Made by a program: the position numbers and the translations under genes | The notes under the pieces: model-generated | What the model was told of the DNA's origin: nothing | Database searches by the model: none | Seen by the model: only the letters and a program-made list of their open reading frames with translations | In this document: piece by piece, positions 9,468 to 17,039 of the stretch | Layout of the letters: each line of letters opens with the position of its first letter | Position numbering within the stretch: the first letter of the stretch is position 1 | Source: Paraglaciecola sp. L1A13 | GTDB taxonomy: Bacteria; Pseudomonadota; Gammaproteobacteria; Enterobacterales; Alteromonadaceae | Length of the DNA stretch: 64,000 nt | Assembly: GCF_009796745.1 (NCBI RefSeq) | Contig: NZ_CP047024.1 | Coordinates: 3,038,001-3,102,000 of the forward strand | Reading direction: 5' to 3'

Positions 9468-10859
9468 TTACCTATAATTATTTAACAGAAAATGCGTACC
9501 AATACCGGCGATATATCCCAACATAATAACTGGCGTCCATCTTAAATGACCGAGAAAAGTATATTGTCCTTTTGCGCTCCCCATCAAGGCGACACCAGCG
9601 GCCGAACCTACCGACAACAAGCTACCACCTACTCCGCAGGTGAGCGTAATTAACAACCATTGATTTACGTCCATCTTAGGTTGCATACTGAGCACAGAAA
9701 ACATCACGGGAATGTTGTCGATTACTGCCGATACAGTACCCAGTATGGCATTGGTTTGGGTAGCACCTAATGTGCCGTACAGGTAGTGCGATGCAAGCCC
9801 CATGTAGCCAATAAACGTCAGCGCACCAACACTAAACATAACCCCAAAAAAGAACAGCAGCGTGTCCCATTCTGCAGCACGTACTGCTTCGAAAATATCA
9901 TATTGAGGTTCTGTATCAACGCGTGTACGCCTTAAGTAATATGTCAGGAACATTAAAAGTGACATGCCCATCATCATGCCCATGAAAGGGGGCAAACCTA
10001 GAAATTGCTCAAATGCCACTGCCATTGTAATAGTCACAATACCTAAGAAAATAGTACGCCTTGCACCGCGCGTCATTAACGTGCAGTCCTTTGTTGGAAG
10101 CGGAACGCCCTTCGGTACAAAAAAACTCATTACTACGGTAGGCACTAGGTAGGTAACTAGCGCAGGCACGAAAAGAGAGAAAAACTGAGTAAACTCTACG
10201 TGACCAGACTGCCATACCATTAAGGTAGTGATGTCGCCAAACGGACTAAATACGCCACCAGCATTAGCGGCGCAAACAATACTCACCATAGCAACACTAA
10301 CGAATTTCGGTTTATTGGCACCAATGGCTAGTACTACGCTTCCCATCACCAGTGCGGTGGTTAAATTGTCAGCAAATGGCGAAAGAAAAAACGTAATAAG
10401 TCCAGTGACCCAAAACAACTGCCGGTAACTTAGTGCTTTGTTAACCAAGTAGGCGCGCATGGCAGCGAACACATTCGTTTTATCTAACATGCTGATGTAG
10501 GTCATTGCACAAAGTAAAAAAAGCAGCAAGCTCGCGTATTGATCTAAGTCGTGAGTGATTGCTTGACCAAGTTGCTCACGACTCATACCAAACTGCGGTG
10601 CGGCGTACGCGATGATTAGCCAAATAATGCCAGCTCCCAACATCACGGGTTTCGATTTGCGTATCTGCGTTTTCTCTTCGGTAATCACGAAGAGGTACGA
10701 CATTACGAACACCAATAGACAGAATATAGCCCAAGGGTCATCCGTAGCTTGAATAGGCAGTTGGTCTCGCGGTTCGATGGCAAATGCATTAAAAGATAGA
10801 AATGAAGCACAGCACAAGATGATGAGGATCTTTAGCCCCTGTCTAATTATGTTATGCAA
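9468..10859 (-). CDS. nhaD: NhaD-type sodium/proton antiporter
   Basis: Exchanges external protons for internal sodium at the inner membrane and supports pH and salt homeostasis. The protein has 463 residues, a hydrophobic N-terminus resembling a signal segment (residues 8-28) and about 11-12 further transmembrane segments. Typical NhaD/ArsB-superfamily blocks are SPFADNLTTALVMGSVVLA, ANAGGVFSPFGDITTLMVWQ, and SAVIDNIPVMFSVLSM with buried Asp. It is the last gene of the minus-strand decarboxylase cluster, 48 bp after the outer-membrane protein, so it may be cotranscribed with the polyamine genes. That pairing makes sense physiologically: decarboxylase/antiporter pairs consume protons and NhaD moves protons inward in exchange for sodium. 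Confidence 0.93.
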   Translation of the reverse strand: MHNIIRQGLKILIILCCASFLSFNAFAIEPRDQLPIQATDDPWAIFCLLVFVMSYLFVITEEKTQIRKSKPVMLGAGIIWLIIAYAAPQFGMSREQLGQAITHDLDQYASLLLFLLCAMTYISMLDKTNVFAAMRAYLVNKALSYRQLFWVTGLITFFLSPFADNLTTALVMGSVVLAIGANKPKFVSVAMVSIVCAANAGGVFSPFGDITTLMVWQSGHVEFTQFFSLFVPALVTYLVPTVVMSFFVPKGVPLPTKDCTLMTRGARRTIFLGIVTITMAVAFEQFLGLPPFMGMMMGMSLLMFLTYYLRRTRVDTEPQYDIFEAVRAAEWDTLLFFFGVMFSVGALTFIGYMGLASHYLYGTLGATQTNAILGTVSAVIDNIPVMFSVLSMQPKMDVNQWLLITLTCGVGGSLLSVGSAAGVALMGSAKGQYTFLGHLRWTPVIMLGYIAGIGTHFLLNNYR

Positions 10860-10907
10860 CGAACAGTATTGTCACGTTATGCGCATCCTGCGGTCATTAT
10901 CATATTG

Positions 10908-12392
10908 TTAAAACGAGTAAGAAACATTCGCAACCAATTTATCGTCGGCCTCCCCGCCTGTGTTGTCGCGATCAGCTGCTGAACTGGTTTGCGTTGCCGT
11001 AAGGCCTATATCAAATTCACCTACATCATATGATAAGCCCGCACCCCACCAATTATAAGAGTTGCCAAAGTTAGATCGGTCATAGTGACCTACCTCAACG
11101 TTGAGAGAAAGTTTTGCTATTAGGTCAAAATCGGCCGTGCCTTGGTACCAAGTTCCAGTCTCGTCGCTGGCAACTTGATCGTTTGAATAGCCAATTTTAG
11201 CACCCCAACGACCATAGCTTGCGCCAACTATCAGCTCACCATAATCAAAATCTGTCTCAATGGAGGCCTCTATGCCCGGATAGTTGTAATAAACATAGCT
11301 TATGTCTAAGCCAAATCCTTCCATTGGCTCGAAGCTGTAGCCTAAGTAGTAGTCAACTTCAAAGTCGGCGCCGTCATTAGGTTTTCCGGTGGGTACGTAA
11401 TCAACGTTTGAGACCCAAATACCGGTATAGATACCGTTGTCCCAACCATAGTCTACTGAGAGCTGCACCGCGGGATTATCTTCGGTTTGACTAACCCCCT
11501 TACTCACGTAGTTAGACACAATATCCACACTGGAACTAAAGCCCCTAAAGCCTTCCCAGCGTTCCCATTCAGCCTGTTCAAAGACATCTGAACGCGCACT
11601 GAAACTCATCAACAAGCCTGAATCTGTGACATCGCTCAAATCAAGTCCATTAGCAACGCCTAGCTCTGTGAATAATTCATCTCCTCGGCTGCTTGTGTCA
11701 TGGTACCTCAGCCCAATATCGAAAGGGCCAAAACGCTTATTGACGCCCACTGAATAATAATTATAACTCCCCCCTAAAAGGTCGTCTGCGTCATGATATC
11801 CGTACATGGCATCAAGCGTGTAGCCTAGCATGAGGGGATAATGCCCAGCCAACTCATACAGAATGCTGTCTTCTTTTAAGGTATATCGATCGTGACCGTA
11901 GTCCGCTTTGAAACTAACCAGGTCACTATAGAACACCTCAGCAAATACCTCCTCATAGCTCGAATTATCCGTTGTCGAGCCTGGAAAATTAATATAATGC
12001 CCACTGACTCTTACTTTCCATAAATCGGCAATCGCCCATTCGTAACCGGCAAATCCGCGAAGTGATACATACAAGTCTTGGTTTGGTAGCCCGTTGGCAA
12101 CGAAATCGATAGTCTTTGCCTGAAATCCTGCTATCCATCCAGACGGATCTTTGTAGGCGATCCAAGCTTGTGCGCCAGGATCGCCCAATGTACGGCTAAA
12201 TCCATGCTCTACATCATCGGTAGACAACGTGCCTGATACGCGCCAGCGTTCATCTTTACCTGAATCTTGCGCTTGCACGGACAATGAAACAGCAAGTCCA
12301 ATAATTACCGCCAGTGCAAGTCGAGAGTGACTCCAAGAACGGTAGTGATTTTGACCCCGATTTTGGTTATTTTTTAAGTACTGAAACAGCAT
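10908..12392 (-). CDS. TIGR02001-like outer-membrane beta-barrel protein
   Basis: Predicted outer-membrane protein of 494 residues with a signal peptide (hydrophobic segment near residues 25-42 ending in VQAQ). The rest is aromatic-rich, short amphipathic strands ending in VANVSYSF, a normal barrel C-terminus with terminal Phe. Residues ~280-480 resemble the TIGR02001 family (SSSVDIVSNYVSKGVSQT, then YYLGYSFEPMEGFGLDISY); the N-terminal half looks like a related barrel repeat, so it may be a double-length member. The ATG at 12392 is chosen because AAGGGG precedes it by about nine bases; an in-frame start at 12419 would overlap the decarboxylase further. It overlaps the upstream decarboxylase by 26 bp, so its ribosome binding site lies within that gene. 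A porin or channel for amino acids or polyamines is a guess from context. Confidence 0.85.
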   Translation of the reverse strand: MLFQYLKNNQNRGQNHYRSWSHSRLALAVIIGLAVSLSVQAQDSGKDERWRVSGTLSTDDVEHGFSRTLGDPGAQAWIAYKDPSGWIAGFQAKTIDFVANGLPNQDLYVSLRGFAGYEWAIADLWKVRVSGHYINFPGSTTDNSSYEEVFAEVFYSDLVSFKADYGHDRYTLKEDSILYELAGHYPLMLGYTLDAMYGYHDADDLLGGSYNYYSVGVNKRFGPFDIGLRYHDTSSRGDELFTELGVANGLDLSDVTDSGLLMSFSARSDVFEQAEWERWEGFRGFSSSVDIVSNYVSKGVSQTEDNPAVQLSVDYGWDNGIYTGIWVSNVDYVPTGKPNDGADFEVDYYLGYSFEPMEGFGLDISYVYYNYPGIEASIETDFDYGELIVGASYGRWGAKIGYSNDQVASDETGTWYQGTADFDLIAKLSLNVEVGHYDRSNFGNSYNWWGAGLSYDVGEFDIGLTATQTSSAADRDNTGGEADDKLVANVSYSF

Positions 12393-14628
12393 ATTCCATC
12401 CCCTTATTATTTTTATCAATTGTTAGGCCGTGTGTTTCAGCTTCAAACCCCGGAACCTCGGTACTTTGCTCGCGCGCCATTTCCAAGTATTCCATAATAG
12501 GTTTACACTTTTGGTTGTAACGCTCACCCGGCATAATCAGCGGAATACCCGGCGGATATGGTACAATCATCTCTGCCGCTATGCGTCCGTCGAGCTTGTC
12601 AATGGACACCATCTCAACCTCGCCGGCGACCAGCTTGCGGTAGGCTTGCGCTGGTGTCATCACCATGTCAGGGAGTTGATTGAACATGGTATTCATCACC
12701 TCGGGTGTTTTATGATCGCAATAGAACTTGTGTAAGTTGTCGCAAAGGTTTCGCAAGGTCATCTCGGTGTAAACATCTGGGTACTTTGCGACCAGTGTTG
12801 GCAATGCAGATTTAACCTTCGCACCGCTGTCGTAAAGTCTTTTGAATTGCAGTAGCTCTGTGAGCAAGGTGCTCCATTTTCCTTTGGTGATCCCCAACGA
12901 AAATAAAACAAGGAATGAGTAGAGGCTGGTCTTTTCTACCACGATGCCTCGCTCCCACAAAAACTGAGAAACGATCGCAGCGGGAATACCTTCCTCCTCC
13001 ATTAGTCCGTCAATAGTGAGACCCGGTGTCACTAACGTCACTTTTATGGGGTCAAGAAGCACATAGTCATCGGCTAAGTCTTTAAACCCATGCCATTTAT
13101 CGTCGGGTTTAAACACCCAATCTGCCGTTTGCGGTGCTTCCGGCGTAGCATTAGATTTAGCGCGAATAATATCGGGTTGCCACACTGTAAACCACCAACT
13201 GTCTTGCTCACTGCCAACATTGGTCATTGCATGCCTAAATGCCATGGCCTCGCCGTGAATGTCGTCAATTAGGGAAGGTCCGCTCTTACCCGCCATCATC
13301 TTGGTGGCAACGTCACACGACGCAATAACGCCATAGTGTGGCGAGGTGGACGTGTGCATCATAAACGCTTCATTAAAATGATTGGGGTTCACTTGACTGC
13401 GCGTTCCCTGCTTAATATGGATCATTGATGCTTGAGAAAAGGCAGCAAGTAATTTGTGCGTCGATTGGGTGGTAAAAGTAGCGGGCCCAATGTCCGTTCC
13501 ATCCACATCAGCCATACCAAAGCGTTCCTTGTAGAACTCATGAAACGCTGCATAGGCGAACCAAGCCTCGTCAAAGTGTAGGTAATCCACGGCCTCTGCT
13601 GAGGCACGTTTTATCATACTCACGTTGTAGCAAATACCGTCGTAGGTTGAGTTTGTCACTACCGCGATACGCGCCCTTTTAGGTGCTTTATCAATGAGTG
13701 GATGCTCAGCTATGCGCTGCGACATATGCTCGGGCGTGAACTGTTCATAAGAAATGGGACCAATGATACCCAAGGCATTGCGACTTGGTTCGAAGTACAC
13801 GGGTGTTGCGCCGGTCATAATTAAGCCATATAGCAGGGATTTGTGGCAGTTTCGATCCACGAACACCACATCGCCTTCGGTGGCAATGGCGTGCCAAACA
13901 ATATGGTTGGCGGTGGAGGTACCGTTTGTAACGAAGTAGGTCATATCTGAGCCAAACGTTTTCGCGGCTTCATGTTCTGCTTCTTTGATAGGCCCGCTGT
14001 GATCCATCAACGAACCTAATTCCGGAACCGATACAGATAGGTCAGAACGCATTGTGTTTTCGCCAAAAAATTGATGGAACGCAAGCCCTACGGGATCCTT
14101 GGTAAACGCCACGCCACCTGCATGCCCTGGTGTGTGCCACGAATAATTCGAATCCTCTGTGTGTTTTAACAAGGCTTTGAAAAATGGCGGTAACAGTTGA
14201 TCGATATACTCGTTCGCTGCGTGTATAATCTGTTTTGCAATAAATCTTTTAGTGTCCTCATAAAGATATACGATCCCACGGATATCGGGTAACAGATCGC
14301 TTGGTAGTCCTTCAATTGAATGTCGCTCGCCAAAAAGAAAAATCGGTAGTTCATCATTGCGACGGTGCATATGCGCAATGAGGCTACGTAGCGTCTCGAA
14401 TTGATGTGGACCCTCCTCACTGCCTTCTAAGGAAATAAGAACGGCCGATACTTCTGAATAGGTTAAGACAGTTTGCCCAGCATCCTCAATGCTGAAACCG
14501 CCAATTACTTTAACACCCTGAGTCTCAATTTCTTCAACGAGCAGCCTGATCAAAATTCCACACATTTTTTCAGAGTTATAGTCGTTATCGATAATCGCGA
14601 TTGGGAAGTTTAAATCATGCTTTAACAT
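12367..14628 (-). CDS. AdiA-like PLP-dependent basic amino acid decarboxylase (probably arginine)
   Basis: Fold-type I Orn/Lys/Arg decarboxylase of 753 residues. It removes the carboxyl group of a basic amino acid and consumes a cytoplasmic proton. Residues ~1-130 form the receiver-like wing domain; the PLP domain includes SWHTPGHAGGVAFTKDP, VDRNCHKSLLYGLIMTGA, LHFDEAWFAY and TQSTHKLLAAFSQAS with PLP lysine Lys392; the C-terminus has AAEMIVPYPPGIPLIMPGE. By eye the sequence runs closer to E. coli AdiA (755 residues; CHKS, THSTHKLL, GKWGTL blocks) than to SpeC/SpeF, so arginine is the best substrate guess and lysine the alternative. It starts 15 bp after the binding-protein gene and is followed by an overlapping outer-membrane-protein gene, all apparently one operon. 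Confidence 0.9.
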   Translation of the reverse strand: MLKHDLNFPIAIIDNDYNSEKMCGILIRLLVEEIETQGVKVIGGFSIEDAGQTVLTYSEVSAVLISLEGSEEGPHQFETLRSLIAHMHRRNDELPIFLFGERHSIEGLPSDLLPDIRGIVYLYEDTKRFIAKQIIHAANEYIDQLLPPFFKALLKHTEDSNYSWHTPGHAGGVAFTKDPVGLAFHQFFGENTMRSDLSVSVPELGSLMDHSGPIKEAEHEAAKTFGSDMTYFVTNGTSTANHIVWHAIATEGDVVFVDRNCHKSLLYGLIMTGATPVYFEPSRNALGIIGPISYEQFTPEHMSQRIAEHPLIDKAPKRARIAVVTNSTYDGICYNVSMIKRASAEAVDYLHFDEAWFAYAAFHEFYKERFGMADVDGTDIGPATFTTQSTHKLLAAFSQASMIHIKQGTRSQVNPNHFNEAFMMHTSTSPHYGVIASCDVATKMMAGKSGPSLIDDIHGEAMAFRHAMTNVGSEQDSWWFTVWQPDIIRAKSNATPEAPQTADWVFKPDDKWHGFKDLADDYVLLDPIKVTLVTPGLTIDGLMEEEGIPAAIVSQFLWERGIVVEKTSLYSFLVLFSLGITKGKWSTLLTELLQFKRLYDSGAKVKSALPTLVAKYPDVYTEMTLRNLCDNLHKFYCDHKTPEVMNTMFNQLPDMVMTPAQAYRKLVAGEVEMVSIDKLDGRIAAEMIVPYPPGIPLIMPGERYNQKCKPIMEYLEMAREQSTEVPGFEAETHGLTIDKNNKGMEYAVSVLKK

Positions 14629-14643
14629 CGTTAATTCCTAAAT

Positions 14644-15612
14644 TTATTTGGGTAGGGCTGAATGAGTGAAAAGGCTTTCAGCGGTAGCGTCAGGCTGACC
14701 GAAGAATGGTTTGTAAATCTCATTTATCTGGCCTGAGTGATAAAGATCACTGAGCGTACTGTCAACTAGCAAGCGGAAGTCTTCATCCCCTCGTTTTAGC
14801 GCTAGCGTAATAGGCTCGTGGGTAAAATATCGATGGATCACAATCAAATCGGTGCTGTCAGGATTACGCATGACTGAGTCGAGCAAGATGGCGCGGTCGC
14901 CGAACATAACGTCAGAGCTGCGTTTGAGTACATTGTCAATGCCGTCTTTATAGTCAGCAACTTCAACAATAGTTTCTATTATCGCAAACTCTTTAATTCT
15001 CTCTTTTACCCAAGCCTCAGCACTCGTACCGGCTATTACCGATACGGTGCGCTGTTCTAAAATTTGAGCATAAGAGGCGCGCCAGCGAGGTCTAAATGCA
15101 GGCTCCTCTCCGGCGAGTAAGGCTCGAAATTTTTTCGGAGCATCCACACGCGTCAACGCACTGATACCGCTAGCAAAAATAGGTATGGAGAAGGATACTA
15201 GTTTGCGCCTTGCGATGGTTTCAGTAGCAGCGCCACACAGTAAATCTATTTTACCGTTGTTTACTGCACCGAAACGTTCCTCTCCTGTTACTGGTACTTC
15301 TTCAATCATTAGCTCAGGTATTCCTAGCTGTGCCTTTGTCTCCTCTACTATTTTTCGGCATAACTCAATCGCATACCCAGCAGCATTTCCTGCTTTATCA
15401 CGATATGAGAATGGCCTGTCGTCAAGCCGAAACCCTAGACGAAAAACGCCGGTTTCTTTAACCCGATCCAAGGTTTGCTTCTTAATAGATGGTATATCTG
15501 CCATCTCCTCGTTCGGCATCTGTGCACTAACTACTGGCGCAGTTGCGAGTGCAAAAATAGTCATCACGCATAAGCTAAACTGTTGCCATTGTTGTTGTTT
15601 TAAAAGTTTCAT
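14644..15612 (-). CDS. Periplasmic amino-acid-binding protein (SBP_bac_3 family), orphan
   Basis: Extracytoplasmic solute-binding protein of 322 residues, family 3, whose members bind polar or basic amino acids. There is a signal peptide (KQQQWQQF then a hydrophobic run, cleavage near VVSAQ, residue 31). The mature protein begins with VKETGVFRLGFRLDDRPFSY and AGYAIELCRKIVEE, followed by GKIDLLCGAATETIARR, which are typical lobe-1 blocks. No ABC permease or ATPase gene accompanies it. Its ATG overlaps the stop of the PotE-like gene by 4 bp (ATGA), and it ends 15 bp before the second decarboxylase, so it belongs to this operon. It might deliver ligand to a distant ABC transporter, feed the antiporter, or sense periplasmic substrate; the sequence does not decide. 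Confidence 0.88.
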   Translation of the reverse strand: MKLLKQQQWQQFSLCVMTIFALATAPVVSAQMPNEEMADIPSIKKQTLDRVKETGVFRLGFRLDDRPFSYRDKAGNAAGYAIELCRKIVEETKAQLGIPELMIEEVPVTGEERFGAVNNGKIDLLCGAATETIARRKLVSFSIPIFASGISALTRVDAPKKFRALLAGEEPAFRPRWRASYAQILEQRTVSVIAGTSAEAWVKERIKEFAIIETIVEVADYKDGIDNVLKRSSDVMFGDRAILLDSVMRNPDSTDLIVIHRYFTHEPITLALKRGDEDFRLLVDSTLSDLYHSGQINEIYKPFFGQPDATAESLFTHSALPK

Positions 15613-16988
15613 GACGCGTCCTTTTGTTCGCTTGATTTTGATTCTGATTTTGTGTTTGTTTTCGCTAAAGTACTTCCCTTAACTTCGAATTTTGGTGACA
15701 TGAAACCGTAAATAAGATAGCCAAGCATCATTATCAGGATACCGTCGACCACTGCGCTCGCACCCGAAGCATATAGTGCATAAATGCTGTACAGCACTGC
15801 GACAGAAACGACTATTGAGTTGCGTATATAGACATTTTTCGTCACTTCCTCTTTGCGCATCATTACCATCAAACCAGTTAGCGCAATTATGTAAGGAATA
15901 ACATTGGTCACGACTGATAAATCAACTAACACGGCGAACTGCTCGGTAAGACTTGCCGATGCACTCGAAAAAGCGAAAATAGTTTGCACGATACCAATCA
16001 AGATCATGCCCACCACAGGTGCGCCCATCTTGTTTACTTTTCCCAAAAACGCGGGGAACATTCCCGCATCAGCGGCTAGCTTACCGCTTTGGGAAATTGT
16101 AAACTGCCAGCCTAGTAATGAGCCAACACATGCCATAGCAGCCAATGCCATAACTATGCTGCCCACTATTGGACTAAACATCTGCGTATAAACAAGTCCA
16201 AAAGGACTAGTGGAATTAGCGAGTTCCGCATTTGGAACAATACCCATAATGACGCTTGTAGATAAGATGTAGATAACCGCAGCACCAGCAGTGCCAAGCA
16301 TGCAGGCCAAAGGCACATTTTTACGTGGATTTTCAACGGCGCCTGCACTTTGCGCAGCTGACTCCATACCCAGAAAAGCCCAGAGAGTAAGTGTGATACT
16401 AGAGCCGAGGCCTTCAGCAAGGGTGAGCCCCCCAGGGTTCCAGCCTTGCATAAACGTCTCGGTACTGAACCAAAACCAGCCAATTATCGACAGGCCGGCA
16501 ACCGGAATGATCACGCCCCATACCGTAAATGTACCAATTTGCCCGGTTATTTTCGGACCGCCAAAATTAGCAGCCGTGGTAAGCCAAATTAGCCCAATAA
16601 CGCCTATTACAATGGCCATTGGCGAAGAGTTAAGCCAAGGAAAGAAAGGAGCAATATAGCCTAAGGCAGCAATGGCGATTGCTACGTTCGCAATCGCTAG
16701 CGAAATGTAATAAAGGTAGGACACCATAAAGGAGCCTGAACGCCCGTGAGATTGCTCTGCATATGCTGGCATGCCGCCGGCTTTACGGTCGAAAACACCC
16801 GCTTGTGCAAATCCATAGGCGATGGCCATTGAGCCTATAGCGGTTATAAACCAAGACAGCAGTGAAATGGCGCCGACCTGTGCCATGTTTGCCGGCAACA
16901 TAATAATTCCAGATCCCATCATGTTCACAGCCACAATTACCGTGAGCTGCGTGACCGACATTTTTTTATGTGACTTTTGTTCTGACAT
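15609..16988 (-). CDS. potE: Putrescine:ornithine antiporter-like APC transporter
   Basis: Inner-membrane amino acid/polyamine antiporter of 459 residues with 12 predicted transmembrane helices. It resembles E. coli PotE along its length: VNMMGSGIIMLPANMAQVG near the start, ANFGGPKITGQI, TVWGVIIPVAGLSIIGWFWF, LTLWAFLGMESA, VENPRKNVPLA, GSLLGWQFTISQ and VVTNVIPYI. It would import ornithine and export putrescine, so the pair with the ornithine decarboxylase 51 bp upstream forms a proton-consuming cycle, as in speF-potE. A charged tail rich in Lys and Ser (residues ~435-459) extends beyond PotE. Whether it also carries agmatine or cadaverine for the second decarboxylase is unknown. Confidence 0.92.
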   Translation of the reverse strand: MSEQKSHKKMSVTQLTVIVAVNMMGSGIIMLPANMAQVGAISLLSWFITAIGSMAIAYGFAQAGVFDRKAGGMPAYAEQSHGRSGSFMVSYLYYISLAIANVAIAIAALGYIAPFFPWLNSSPMAIVIGVIGLIWLTTAANFGGPKITGQIGTFTVWGVIIPVAGLSIIGWFWFSTETFMQGWNPGGLTLAEGLGSSITLTLWAFLGMESAAQSAGAVENPRKNVPLACMLGTAGAAVIYILSTSVIMGIVPNAELANSTSPFGLVYTQMFSPIVGSIVMALAAMACVGSLLGWQFTISQSGKLAADAGMFPAFLGKVNKMGAPVVGMILIGIVQTIFAFSSASASLTEQFAVLVDLSVVTNVIPYIIALTGLMVMMRKEEVTKNVYIRNSIVVSVAVLYSIYALYASGASAVVDGILIMMLGYLIYGFMSPKFEVKGSTLAKTNTKSESKSSEQKDAS

Positions 16989-17039
16989 AATTATTTCCTG
17001 TTAATCGTTAATGGGGGTTAATGGCCCACTGCGACCTCA

